Shown here in pieces: positions 30,287 through 42,700 of a DNA stretch of 64,000 nucleotides. The notes below the pieces were generated by a model that was not told the origin of the DNA, searched no databases, and saw nothing but the letters and a program-made list of their open reading frames with translations. The DNA is from Stictocephala bisonia. Taxonomy: Eukaryota > Arthropoda > Insecta > Hemiptera > Membracidae. The position numbers were made by a program, and so were the translations under genes. The stretch is taken from NCBI GenBank assembly GCA_035578905.1, contig JAQJVL010000287.1:1092501-1156500 (forward strand), in the 5' to 3' direction. The first letter of the stretch is position 1, and every line of letters starts with the position of its first letter.

Positions 30287-31369
30287 CCATCTTTCGAAAG
30301 CCTATTCAATATTTTAGTAGAACTCTTTTCATTGAACACAATATTTTAATGTTTCATTAATAAGTACACAGAATCATTCAACAATGCAGTAGTTACAACA
30401 GCTGATTCATACTAGCTGATTTTTTCTTGGAACTGTTGTAAAATTTTCACAGATAGTGCTAGCGTCTACCTCTCTTCATCCCCCTCTCTCCAGCACACGC
30501 TTAAGTGACTGATAGTTAAACCAATAGTTTGCCAAATAGTCACCTGAGTGCTTATTTGAAACAAATTGATGCTAGATAGCAGCATATGCAAATACAGCAT
30601 ATGCATTGTCTTGAGCAGTCTATTTGTTTCTAAAGTCACTGGCAGTACACATAATGCAAATGAAGGTACGTTCAGTTCCCAATTCCTTTATTGGTCTTAA
30701 CATTATATTTCCTATTCTTTCCATAGAATGTTGCATTTAGGCAACACATTTTTTTCAAAATGTTACCTTATCACTACTAGTCAAAAGTCAGTGACTCAGC
30801 TGAATAGTAAAGTGTAAACCATAACTTTATCCCATTTTACAGTGATTATTATTAAACAATAAAGCAATACATAACTATACATAATATAAACACATAACAA
30901 TAAGATAAAAACAAATATAAACAAACATTAAGGAATAAAAGAATTAATAAATGTGTGACGTTTGAAAAATTTATAATCTTTTCATATGACGGGGGCCTAA
31001 AAATAAAGTTTTCTAAAAATGCATAGTTTATTTTTTCTCATAGAACACCTAAATTAGTACTATAAAACTCATTAGTGGTGGTTTTAGGGAAATGAAATCA
31101 GTTTTTTCATGTAGTAGATGAATATTAATTAGTGTACCCCATAAGACGCACGCCTATTCTTAGTAAAGTTTGACTTATAAGTGTCGTGTGTTTTCAAGGA
31201 GACACACCAGACGTTGGTTTCCCAAGCTTTGGCCATCAGAGGACAGCTGTGCACTGTACATTCTTTACCTCTCCCTTTATATTTCAAGACCTGAGCTGTT
31301 ACCTCAATAGGATGTTTAGCGTTGTTCATGATTGAGTTGTTTGTATCTGTGTAGTGAAATATAACCAAA
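30287..31369. other. UBC12 intron, AT-rich, nothing recognised
   Basis: No open frame with a motif and no repeat structure is seen. Confidence 0.55.
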
Positions 31370-31815
31370 CTGGATGACTCTGATGTCGATAACTATCTTG
31401 AAGTTGACAGTGAACATTTAACTGATTTTGAAAATTTGAGAAGTGAGTACAGTACCAAATACTTTGTCAGTGATAATGGATTCTAAACAGAGTGAAGACG
31501 AAATAACCCTTGAAAATGGTGCCATGGATACAGACAATGAAGAGGAAAACACCTTTAAAGTAAATATTGTACTAAACGTAAATAGTTTTAATAATCCCTC
31601 TAATATAAATAACCATGATCCAAACCCACATCCTGTAAATACCTTGGTGGTCCTGCCTCAGGTTGTTGCACCTGCTAAACAGCGTGTACGACAACTTACC
31701 ATCATAAGAATTTGGGAAGATTGCAAAGCCACTAATTATTAGTTTCCCTTTACTGGCCAGTTTGGATCGCAATTTCATGTTGACACTGCAAAGCCAATGA
31801 ATATTCTTGAACAAT
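31370..31815 (+). pseudogene. possible piggyBac-like transposase N-terminal relic
   Basis: The plus strand reads SDVDNYLEVDSEHLTDFENL near 31380. After a frame change the frame 31443-31742 is acidic and Asn-rich. Beyond its TAG comes FPFTGQFGSQFHVDTAKPMN, which resembles the start of the piggyBac DDE domain (F-T-G-x-x-G followed by a stretch ending near PxxFF). The resemblance is short and from memory only. It may instead belong to the adjacent BEL relic. Confidence 0.25.
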
Positions 31816-31829
31816 ATTCACTGAGGCAA

Positions 31830-32850
31830 CAGTATCATCCTGTGTAACTAATTACAAAGCTAATCTACCACTGCTGATTATTCTCAAAATTACAGGAAAC
31901 ATACCATCAGAGCATCTCAATACAGTAGACTCGCACTAACTCGGCCCTCGGTAAGTCAGCCCTCCATAAAAGTCGGCTCGGTTGTCAAAGCATAACAATT
32001 TTATTTATAACTAGCACAACGAAGTTTATTGAATTAGTTATCGATAGAGTCTAGTCTCTTTAATTCAAAACATCTTCTTCGCACAACGCATAATTCAATG
32101 AGGGATTCAGAGAGCGTTCCGACTATGAGGCCTGTACATCTCTGTCTCCTGTAATCGTGATTTGTTTGCAGTAGTGGCGTGGGCGTGTCCGCCATTGTCT
32201 GCCAGCCTGGACCAGCGTCACAGGCAAACTGCAAAATTTTGTAGTCACAGAATTTTTTTAATGTAAAGCTGTATGTATACAAAAATTGTTTATTTTAATT
32301 TTGTTTTTATCTTTGTGTATTACAATACAGTTATAATTCTTTTAAAATGGAACATCGTTTTGTAAAGTATTTTGTTCTTAAATATTTCTGTCAGTACCAT
32401 ATGATTGCCTATGTTTATAATTGTTATTCTTGTAATATGTGAAACTACAGCGGTTTGTTATTAAAGCAATATTCATTTCTATAACTAGTTTTATTTATTT
32501 ACTCTGTTATACTATAATTAGAAATTACTGAGCTTAATCTATGACGCATTGCACTATCAAATGCATATTAACATAATGAGTATACTGTCTTCCGTACCAC
32601 TAAAAGGCATTTCCAAAACTCGGCCCGCCCGCTATATTAGGCCGACTTCCCAAGAGTCTACTGTAATACAAGATTTACAATTTCTGATCTCATCACATTA
32701 ACATATCCAACATTTGACACCCCAGGAAAAATCGTTATCCTAATAGGACAGGAAATATTCTACGACATACTTTGAATTGGTCAAATAAAAAGAGTCAATC
32801 TGCCTACCTTACAAAAGACAAAATTAGGTTGGGTCGTTGACAGCAGATGT
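31830..32850 (+). pseudogene. BEL/Pao polyprotein relic, protease/DUF1758 region
   Basis: Two blocks flank a MITE (31923-32663). Before it: TNYKANLPLLIILKITGNIP (near 31849-31908). After it: ISDLITLTYPTFDTPGKIVI, LIGQEIFYDIL, a stop, then VNLPTLQKTKLGWVVDSR (to about 32850). This order matches the DUF1758 region of BEL/Pao polyproteins (compare ADPTFHLPGSVDVVLGGALF in the intact copy at 17943-23285). It is a different, more diverged family. The MITE insertion split it, and stops show it is dead. Confidence 0.65.
31923..32663. mobile_element. pogo/Tigger-like non-autonomous element
   Basis: The ends are CAGTAGACTCGCACTAACTC and its inverted partner ending GGAAG..AAGAGTCTACTG, with TA immediately outside both (31921-31922 and 32664-32665). 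A CAGTAG-type terminus with a TA duplication is typical of pogo-group Tc1/mariner elements. The 741-bp interior is AT-rich and shows no transposase. It interrupts the BEL relic. Confidence 0.75.
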
Positions 32851-33551
32851 GATGACACTTTCAAAGAATTTAGCATTATTTTATAACAGTGACTACATTT
32901 GCTCATTCTCATTCCAATCCACTCATTCAAAATCCATATTCGCTCTTATCTTAACAATCAGATAAGAGAAAAGTCTTAAGAATAAAAAGATAATGAAATA
33001 AAACTTCAGTATTCACAAAATTAATAGTATCTGGATTAGGTCACCACTACATTGATCCAAAATATTCTTTATTTTAACTGAAAACTGCATAATAGCATCT
33101 TAAAATATTGTTGTAAATAAATAAAAACAAGATATAGGTCTACTACTTACAATGAATTTAAAAGTTTTAAACAAACAAAAGGGACATAGCTAAGCTAAGC
33201 CAACCTATAGTACCATTTTACTCTATCTTGGATTTTAAAGAAAATACCGACCGGTTTAATAGCTTTCAGAAATCATTTTACCCTATTTCCGAAATGCCTC
33301 TAACTCCCTCAATTTTGATGCCGTCTGGCAGTGAGTTGAAGTTCGATTGTACTCTGTTGTTAACCAAATGATTCCAGTAAAAATTTGTTCTATGAATTGT
33401 TATCCTAGAGTTGTTTTTTTTTTTCGAAGACTATACTAATGTATGTCATGACTTTGTTAGAACAAAGAAATTTTTTGTGCACGTATAAAAATGTACATAT
33501 AAAGACACGTTAAATGTTATGTTTTGACAAGGCTTTTGAAAGATGAATCTA
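32851..33551. other. UBC12 intron, nothing recognised
   Basis: AT-rich, no open frame or repeat of note, apart from a run of T near 33413-33424. Confidence 0.5.
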
Positions 33552-36500
33552 TAATCTGATTTTTGAAAGAAGCCAGCTGGCGGCACAGCCGAGCGCTAGC
33601 CGCTTGAAACGACTAAAATCACAATAAAACAAAAGTGTTAGAGTGAAGCTAATTCTTCCCTGATCATTTTTTTAGGATGCTAAATGCTTTGGTAGGATGC
33701 ACGTAAAACTGTTTAAATTTTAATTTAATATTGTGTTTGTGATTTACTATAAGCATTTATATTGTAAAAAACACATTTTTCTATTTAAAATCCAGGGTTA
33801 CTCGACTTCCTCACTATATTTTAAAAAAGTAATAATATTTTAACAATTCCTTTTCAAGGATTGCTAACCATATGTTTATTTATTTATTTATTTACGGTAC
33901 AAGCCATTTTTGTTCATTAGCATATATTGAACATTTGAGACTTCTATTATAACATTAATTTATTCCTGAAAGCTTTGTTATTTATTAATTTTTAGTCTAA
34001 AACTTTTTATTTTTGAAAGTATGAGAACTTTTAGCATATTATACTGTAATATGAAACTTGATTTTATATAAATCATATGGGTAATTTATGACCAATATAA
34101 TAAGGATTTGTACTAGGGAGTGTTTGTACAGCGTGAGGTGAGTGGCTATCGATCAGGAAAGTAGTCTGTTTCCTACTAGACACATTTTGTCAGAGTGTCA
34201 CAAATTATCCTTCTTCTCAGAAGTAAAGGGCCGCCAAAGGGCTGCACTTAATGACTGATTTATTTATGATTATTTATGAGTGTCCATTTCTAACACAATG
34301 TAGTACATACTTGCCTACCCTCCATCCCAACAAAAATACTCTCAGTTTGTAAGTTTTGTTTGGCTGAGAGAAGTGTGCTCATTGTGTTCATTTATGTGCT
34401 AGTGGCGTTCGTATTATAGATTGTACCATAGTGGTGTATACCAATAATTATTGTGTTTTTATTAGTTATTTTTATTAAATTAGTTAGTTTATTATTAAGT
34501 GAAGGCTTTTTTGTTATGGATCAAGATTCAATGCCCGGTCCTAGCAGATTAAGAAGAAGGCCTCGAACCAAGACTCCGGTCAAAAGAAGGTCTGCTGGCA
34601 TAGGTCTAACGTTGAAAGGTCATGTTAGAGAAAAGGTTGATAGAGAGTATTTTGAAATGGAAAAGAAAAACAATGGGCCCCTTCTTCCAGTGAGCAAGGT
34701 AGTGCAGCATTCTGCGAACGCTTTAAAAATTCATTCGTGTTCAGTTATGAGGGTGTGTAAGACAAAAGGAGAACTTAATAACTCAATGTACGAACAATCA
34801 CTTCTTGAAACCCCAGGAAAAAGAAGAGAGAGGGAATACTATCTAACTAAATTGGATGTGTTTGAAGAAGACACATAAGGAGGCACATTCACGAATACTA
34901 CAAGAGGAAGGAATATCCCATTCTAAGACAACTAAAGGTATCATTAGAAGATTGTGGATTGTTTAAAGAGAGCCTTTCTTCAGTACGCAAAGTCGTTAGG
35001 TCGGCAGTTGGGTTTTAGGTATAAGACCCAAGTGGGAGAAAAGTTATAATGGGAAGAGGTGACTTAGTTGCTGCTAAGTGTAGATTTCTTCGTGAAATAA
35101 AAAGTGTGAACTTTGATAAAATCGTGTGGTTGGACGAAACGAGGGTGAACGCAGGTCATTGCCATAAGCTAGGATGGACTGATGATTCATTAAAAGGAAA
35201 CATGCCGATTCCAATAGGAAAAGGTAAAAGGTTAATTTTAACGTATGCAGGTATTTCACACCGATTCGTCCCAATTCACTTCTTGTTTTTAAATCTAAGA
35301 AAACAGGGGATTATCATGAAGACATGAATCACAACAGATTTTATTCTTGGATATCCAATCGCCTGCTTCAAACCCTCAGTGAACCAAGCGTAATTGTTAT
35401 GGACAATGCTTTGTATTATTCAAAAGAAATTGATAGAGCTCCTACAGCAAAACATAAAAAGAATAAATAGAAGACTGACTAAAAAGAAAACAAGTTATAT
35501 ACGACACCAATTTAAGAAAGCCAGAGCTGTTACAGACAGTTAAAACACAAAAGTCCACTTGTAGAAAATACTACGTAGATGAATTGTTGAAAAGTAGAGG
35601 ACTCACTGTAATTAGATTACTACCATATCGCTGTCACTTCAATGCTATAGAATTGATCTGGGCCCAAGTAAAAGGGGTTGTGGCTGATAATAACAAAGAG
35701 CGCTTAACATATCCTAGGTTGTCTGGTTGACAAGAGAAGCAATTAAAACTGTCACAGAAAACTCTTGGAAGAAAGTCATGGAACATAAGAAAAGTCATTG
35801 AAGAAGCGTGGGTCAAAAAGGTTTGATGGAGGAAGGAGTAGAAAGCATCACTATTAATTTAGCGGATGGTGACAGCGATAGCAATTCATCTGACTCTGAG
35901 AGCATTGGTTCCTAGGACTTAGGCTGTAGAGAACTTCATTTGCAAGAATACTAATGAGGGTAAGTTTAATTATTTTTATAATAATAAAATTTGTATGTAG
36001 GATAGTAACAAATGAGTGAACAAATTAGAACGAATAGGTTAGATGCATTTGCAAGCTTACCATATGATATTAATTAATTTAATGTAACGATAGAACAATG
36101 TTTTAACTTCATATAATTCATAATAATGATCTAATCTTTTATTTTTTTAATTATGTAAGATTGTAAAATTGGGTTGCTGAATTCAATCTGGGTCACCTTT
36201 TATGTGCATGTTACTGTAATGTGGCCAGCCGGACCGCCTAGCGCAGTAAACAAAATTAAACATGGATTAACCAACATTTTTCAGTTAAATAATTGTGTTT
36301 AAGAACAAAATATTAAATAATTTCTCATTTATTAAAACTTTTTTTAATTTCGAAAACTTTGAAGTTGTTCTACGCCACTTATCAACTGAGTTGGAAGTTA
36401 TTTAGGAAAAAATTAATTACTCCTTTAATAAAGGGAGTATGGATTTATATTTCTGGATATATGCTAATAAACATACGGTTAACAATCCCTGAAAAAGAAT

Positions 36501-36778
36501 AATTCAAATTATTACTTTTTTAAATCTAGTGAGTAACACTGGATTTTAAACGGAAAACATGTTTTTTACAATATAATTGCTTATAGTAAATTACAAACAC
36601 AATATAAAATTAAATTTGAAACAGTTTTACGTGCATGAAAACCAAAGCATCCTAAAAAAATTATCAGGGAAGAATTAGCTTCACTCTAACACTTTTGTTT
36701 TAATTGTAATTTAAGTTGTTTCAAGCGGCTAGTGCTCGGTTGTGTCGTTAGCTTAGCTTCTTTCGAAAATCAGACTAT
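33552..36778 (+). mobile_element. Tc1/mariner-superfamily element, DD82E (Sailor-like), long TIRs
   Basis: Inverted repeats of roughly 400 bp: left about 33552-33950 and right about 36440-36778. Shared landmarks are AATCTGATTTTTGAAAGAAG, AGCCGCTTGAAAC, GTGTTAGAGTGAAGCTAATT, TTACTATAAGCA and GGATTG.TAACC. The outermost matching bases sit next to TA, as expected for this superfamily. The element encloses a broken transposase on the plus strand (34516-35915). Total is about 3.2 kb. Arm identity by eye is around 85 percent, so it is old. Confidence 0.8.
34516..35915 (+). pseudogene. DD82E (Sailor-like) transposase, broken
   Basis: Starts MDQDSMPGPSRLRRRPRTKT (34516) with a basic N-terminus. After a frame change at about 34876 it reads RRHIHEYYKRKEYPILRQLK and later SVRKVVRSAVGF. 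The catalytic domain shows IVWLDETRVNAGH (first Asp at 35133), VIVMDNALYYSKEI (second Asp at 35402) and NAIELIWAQVKG (Glu at 35650). From second Asp to Glu is 248 bases, one short of the 249 expected for 82 intervening residues, consistent with a net 1-bp deletion there. Several frame changes and stops occur (for example TAG-TAA near 35017). The tail is acidic. Function would be cut-and-paste transposition. Confidence 0.75.
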
Positions 36779-38948
36779 AATTGCTTCATCTAAAAAACAA
36801 ACAAGTTCAAACTTACGCATGCCGCTAAATTTTGACACCATATGTTAAGAAAGGATGAATTGAATAGTATTGAGACCCATCCCCCCCACCAAAACTGGAA
36901 AGCGTGTCAACTGGGGGATGGCTCAAAACAAGTCAAGCGATGGGATCACGGGTGGCAGTTGGAGGGTCAAATGACAACTCGGCAGCTGAGCAAAACTAAT
37001 TTTATTTTCCAAGTCAAAAACGGCAGAAGGCCACAATATTAATAGGCAGAAGGCCACAAATATTAATAGGCAGAAGGCCACAATATCAAGTGCACTGAAC
37101 AAACAAGCTACACAAAAAAATCACAAGAAAATACAAATTAACAACAAACGCTACAAATACCAAAATTAACAATTACAAACTACATGGCCTATCTGCAGCA
37201 AAGCCTGAGACACCCAAAACGTAAGACAATTTATTAACAACTTAAAAATGAAAAATTTAGAGAAATTTTGACAACGCCAATTAACCCGGCAATTTAGCCC
37301 ACATCCCATGATTCCACCGAGGCCAGGGAGTAAGCCGGAATCCCTGGGCAGCTCCGAATAGGAAGTTAAGTAAAAGTACAATAATCCCCTTTTGGTGAAG
37401 ATTTTAAAAATTAAACATTTTGAAAAAAATATAACACGGTACCGTTCTAGTAAAAATTCACTTCAAAACAACTACAATTCACGCAACAAATAAATAACAT
37501 TAACTAACTTTAACACTAGGCCTAACCATAAATAATCACTAGTACCATAATTTAACAGTATAAAAAGAAAATCTGACGACATACATAATATTGAGCTATC
37601 ACGGATACTAATGGTTCACAAACAAAGTTAACAAGAGTGCCTAACAGAGATAAAATTTAGAAAAATATAACAACAAAAATAAACTAGTCTAAGCTAAATA
37701 ACAATAAATATTAACAAGTATACACCATTAAAAAAATATATATGGCCAAAATAAAAATCACTTGGCTGCGTTCAAGTTCAACGAAAACTTTCAGTTCATT
37801 TTTATAAGGGCGTGGCCTAGTGGAGAACATCTTCTTCATTTTTTATTTATTTTTTTTATCATTATTTTTTTTCTTTCACACATTACAACCCCCAGCTCAG
37901 CCGCCGGGAAAAACATGGAACGCACTGACCTGAGGACAGAAGTCTTCTACCCAAAGAAGTAGGTGGGGCAGCAGGGTCGTAAATAGCCTCCATACATGGT
38001 CCTCAGGCCAGGCTTGCAGTATCGATGGTCGAACTTCGCCAGGACGGCAGGCTGAGGGAAAATGTACCACTCAAGGACCCTGGAGTTTTGGAGTCTCTAG
38101 CTGGACACGTTTCGACGAGAGGCGGAGAACAAGTCGAAAGACGGCCAACCTGACAGACCAGAGCTGGAACAAGGAACGAACGAGTCCGAGCTAACGGCCA
38201 CCAAAGTAAGCAAATCACCGGGCACAAGCGATCTCAGGCAGCCCAGCAGACCACGACGAACGTAACGAAAATGTACCGGTCAAAACGACCCGGTACAGTA
38301 TGCAGCCAACAAGACATCTGTATGAGCAAATTTTTCTAAGGAGCGTAACACAAACATCCCTTAGTATAGCTTTTTACAAACTGCAACAATGTGTAGGATA
38401 AATTTTAAGCTAAATTTCTACAAAAAGTATTGAATATTGCCTCTGCTTCACTAATGAAAGACATCAGAAAATTAGTTTGATGAACAAAGTTAAATACTGC
38501 TTCAATGTTTTATTTTATCCAAAATCAATCGGCCAAAATTTACAAGAAACTTTACAGTATACTAGTACAAAATTTATATAATAAACCATTGCTGTCATAA
38601 TCTTAATAACAATACAAGGGTACATAGCAAAATATGCCTAAAATGATATAAAATATACAGAAAAACTTATAATATTAAATATACAATCTTTAGCAAAACA
38701 ATGCCTAACATTACTCAATAAATAAATTAACTCATGATACATTTTTCAAAACAAATAACTGGCCGACACTTGACAAATGGACAAAGTAAATGCAAATTTA
38801 ACTATCAAACTGTTCCACTTTAAAGATGATAAAGAAACATAATTATGTCACATCATCACATTAAAGTGGTCCTGATATATTGTACTCTGCAACAGGAGTA
38901 TTTTGATGTAATCTAATCCATATACCTGTTTACAAAATGTTTTGTTAC
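36779..38948. other. UBC12 intron with a short tandem repeat and a GC-rich block
   Basis: 37022-37086 holds about three copies of a roughly 25-bp unit, GGCAGAAGGCCACAATATTAATA. 37880-38290 is clearly GC-richer than its surroundings and may be part of an unidentified retroelement, but its frames (for example minus 38003-38227) have no domain I know. The rest is AT-rich and featureless. Confidence 0.45.
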
Positions 38949-39043
38949 CTCATCTGGGCAAATTACAAGCTTGAAGCTAAGCAGATCATCTGGATCAGGA
39001 AATTCGGTATTACAGGTTTTTGGAAGATTTAACTCATTAATAT
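38949..39043 (-). CDS. UBE2M: UBC12 / UBE2M NEDD8-conjugating enzyme, exon of the E2 N-terminal half
   Basis: A 95-bp exon on the minus strand. It follows a long pyrimidine tract and acceptor TTCAG (before 39043) and ends in GAG at 38949 before donor GTAACA. It encodes the last two bases of an Asp codon and then [20 protein letters not shown] and [11 protein letters not shown], matching the UBC12 segment just after its flexible NEDD8-E1-binding tail. It joins exon 26230-26436 in phase 0. The exon coding the initiator Met and the MIKLFSLKQQ-type tail must lie further upstream. I searched 39-64 kb by eye and did not find it, but much of 40-52 kb is unreadable. Confidence 0.93.
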
Positions 39044-39313
39044 CTGAAAAAAATTAATAATACAAAGAATATTAGAATCAAAACTAAAATAATATATATA
39101 TGTGTGTGAGGAGGATAGTGAAAAGGGACCTCTTGTCGGCAAAGTAAAATGTCAAGTATTCACGAAACTACCAATTTTGGTCAAAATTATGGATATTCGG
39201 TTTTTTATCGATTAACAAACTCTGGTTTATATAGAACAGGCCTATATCAGTTATAAAGTCGAAGCATTAAAATATGAAATAAAATTTATTTAGATGTCAG
39301 TATTTAAACTGAG

Positions 39314-39371
39314 AAAAGGGACCTCTTGTCGTTATGGCAAAATAACATAGGCCCGACAAGAGGTCCCTTTT
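39314..39371. repeat. internal hairpin 1 of the 39.1-40.1 kb element
   Basis: Perfect 18-bp arms of AAAAGGGACCTCTTGTCG around a 22-base loop that itself contains GTTAT...ATAAC. Confidence 0.9.
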
Positions 39372-39708
39372 CAAAAACACATTAGAAAAGAAACATTACT
39401 TTAAAAACTAGCCTCCTCTGAGTTCTAGCGTTGGTTTAGAGAACTGCGGCAAATGTTGCCTAAATGCAGAACAGTTTCTTGTGTGTTAAAAATCATCGTG
39501 ACAACAGGTACCTTTTCTAAAGCAGTATTGGCAGCATTTGAAATAGCTGTTTCACTACCAATCAGCTGTAACTGCATAACTTTTAGAATTGTACTCAAGT
39601 AGATCAACTTACAGTTTTATTTGATACTGATAAGATTCCATTTAAAATAATTTAGACTAGATAAAAGTAATAAAAACGTCTTTAAAAGCAACTAATGTCC
39701 TGTCTGAG

Positions 39709-39765
39709 AAAAAGGACCTCTTGTCGTTATAGGAAATAACATGTGGCCGACAAGAGATCACTTTT
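39709..39765. repeat. internal hairpin 2 of the 39.1-40.1 kb element
   Basis: The same hairpin as 39314-39371 with a few substitutions in the arms. The loop GTTATAGGAAATAAC is conserved in its palindromic edges. Confidence 0.85.
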
Positions 39766-42700
39766 CAAATTTTTAGTTTTTTCTTACATTACTTTATAAA
39801 AACGAGATTTTAATGAATTCTGCTGGTGTTTTAAACAACAAAGGCTGTTATCCTGAAAAAGGAAGTGTTTAGTTTTGTTTTGATGTTTGATATATTTCTT
39901 AAATATGAAAAATGTGGGTTCTATATGAGTTTAAAGTTTTAAAACCAGTTTTTCTCAAAATGCCGCTTATAATTTGTGAAACTTAAATCATTTATTACTT
40001 GAAGGTAACAAATCGTAGAGACGTGAAATTTACATAAACTTGTTCATGTAGTTTTATGCTTAATTTAAAAATACCAATAACTCAAAATCGATAATTACCG
40101 ACAAGAGGTCTCTTTTCACTTTCCGCCTCATATATAATAAATATGTTATTTGAAACGTTTATCAGTAATACAACAATTTCTAAATCACACAGTGAATATG
40201 CTTAAAAATATTATTCATACAAAATAAACATTTTGTATTAAGCGGTTAAAAAGAGATCTTTATATGCTGGTAATTTGGAATTTTTTTATAAGTGATTTGA
40301 AATATTTTATGTTGAAAGTCAATCGGGTCTTGAATGGAAAACCCAGAAGCTGTGAATCTGACCCAGATTTTTAAAGGGCCAGCAGCCAGCTTTGTTTGGT
40401 TTTTAAAAATTTAAATTTAAAATTTTTGATTAATTACAAAAGGGGAGTGGGGACTATATTAAAATTTTTAAACCTATATTATCTTATCTGTTCATTTTAA
40501 ACGGGGAGGTTTTTTGTCCCTTTTCCATCCGGGACGTATTGTGCTGTACCCTTCTCCCCCACGCCCTTCAGGAGTGGGAGTGTCGACGGGACTGACCTTC
40601 ATTCCCAACGGGTTTTATTAAAATTACTCACTTGTCACACCCTTTGACTAACAAACTTTTTGGCCTTTCCACGCGGTTACCCCACCCAAACCCAAAGAAA
40701 GGGGCCCCATTTAGTTTTCGGTTTTTATTAAGGAATTTTATTAGATTTTAATTAGTCTTTTATCCTTCGTGTTTTAGGGCCCAATAAATTTTTGAAACAG
40801 CCGAAAAAAACAAAAATCATTTATAATTCACAAACTTAAAAAAAAAACACTTTTTACTATTTATTTTCCATTTAAATAAATATTGGTGTGTCAAATAATA
40901 TAAACATTAGTGTAAAAAATTAACCAAAAGGTTGTACTAAAACCAAACAGGCCAGATTCATCGGCAATCAAGTGTTTTCTCTACATTCATTCATAACCCT
41001 CGATTCGCCTATAAATTTTTTTTCAAAAACCCACCAGGGGGTTTTTAAACCCTTTTTGGGGGCCCATTTTTTTTTATTTTCCAAAATACATAAAAAATAA
41101 TTATAAAAAATATGTTATTAACTTTTTTCTGTTTTGGTATTATTTTTTTCATAATAAAACTGACTACCAATAGGACTAAAACATATTTATATAGATGTAT
41201 GTAAATATGTTTTATAGTAACTTATATTTTTAAAAATTGGTTCAAAAAAATAAAAAAGGGGACAGTATGCCTAAGGAAATGAATTTATATACGGTATGTT
41301 AATTTACAATTCTAAGATAGCAAAAAAACTTGAAATTTTACCTAGTTTCAAAAAAACGTTAATTAAAAAACACCAGGGTTTTTACTTTCCCAATCAGCTG
41401 TTATAACTTTTGGTAAAAATTTTTAAAAATTTTTAATCAGCTTTTAATTTTCAATTCATTTAAATCTACCCCCAGGGTTATTTTAATGGCCAAAAAAACG
41501 TACGGTGGGGCTACCAAAATCTTCGGGGGTAACAATATTGAAAGTAAGACCTTTTTTGCACAATTTAAAGGGGAAAATTTTTTGACATCTCAACCTTTAA
41601 AAAGGGGGTTTCAAAAAATTTAAAGGAGTTGCTTGAAAAAAAAACGGATTGGGGGAAATTGGGGGCCCCCCTTTGAAAGGGTTTAAAAGTGCCAGAAAAA
41701 ACTCGTCCCCCGCTCAATACACCCTCGGCAGGGGTTCCCCTTTGCTAAAAATTTAATGGTAGTTTTCAGTTTTTCATTCACACTAAAACTTGGTTGATTT
41801 TAAATTTATTAGTATGGGGTTTTATAGAAAAACCTTTTTTAATCCAGACAAATTTGGGGTGGGTTTTTCCGTTTCCAAAATAAAAAATTCTAAAAATAAA
41901 AATTGGGTAAATATCATGAAAAGACCCCCTTACAAATTAAAAAAAAAGGGCCCAATGTACGTTTTTCCCGAGGCGCGCCCCAACAGCCCTGTTCATTTCC
42001 GTGAGAATATTCGGGAAAACCTTTAAAAAAACACCCGTTTAAAAAAACATCACCTTTGGGTTTACACTTGAAAAACAGTCAATTTTTTTTTTGAAAAAAT
42101 GAACAAAAAAAATTTTAAATCTACAATGAAATTTGCTTGTTTTTATGCAATAGCCATTTTGTTGACTATTCTTGTGATTTAAGAAAATTGGGAAAAAATT
42201 AATAAACGCCGGGTTTGTAGGAAGGTCTTTTAAAATTAAACCAGTTTTATTAATTTTATAATTAGCATTTAATAACATTTACTATCACACTAAAAAAGTA
42301 TTAAATTTTAGCCCCTGTTTAGTTTTTCTCAGTATTTGTTTCGTACTATAACATTAAAAGGTTTTTCATTGCATGACAAAGCAGTAAAGAGCGTGTGACA
42401 TGACAGCTTAGCAATGCTAGCGCTCTGTGTAGATTGCCCCAAGAACAAATCCAAATACAATACAGTATTTTACAATTTTCAAATTCAATTTACTCATCAA
42501 ATAAGTTTCCATATATTCTGTTTTTACAAATGTTAAAATTGACAGTCAAAACATTTTAGAAATTTAAAAAAATTAAAATTTTTGGGGAAATTTTTTCCAA
42601 AAAAAAAAAGAATTTTATGGTCAAATTTTTAGGGAAAGTTCTAAGGGGTATAGTTTGCCCCTTTTTACTGGGAACGTAGTTACAAAAGGGGGGGCTGTGT

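Larger units (their letters stand above)
39107..40130. mobile_element. unclassified element with terminal and internal copies of one motif
   Basis: The left end GAGGAGGATAGTGAAAAGGG continues ACCTCTTGTCGG. The right end is the inverse, beginning CCGACAAGAGGTCTCTTTTC and ending with CTTTCCGCCTC, giving a TIR of about 31 bp with a few mismatches. Inside are two hairpins built from the same 18-bp motif, AAAAGGGACCTCTTGTCG: arms 39314-39331 with 39354-39371 (perfect) and 39709-39726 with 39748-39765 (near-perfect). The interior also shows an old direct duplication of about 395 bp. Length is about 1.02 kb with no coding capacity. It is probably a non-autonomous DNA element, but the superfamily is unknown to me. 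Confidence 0.65.
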
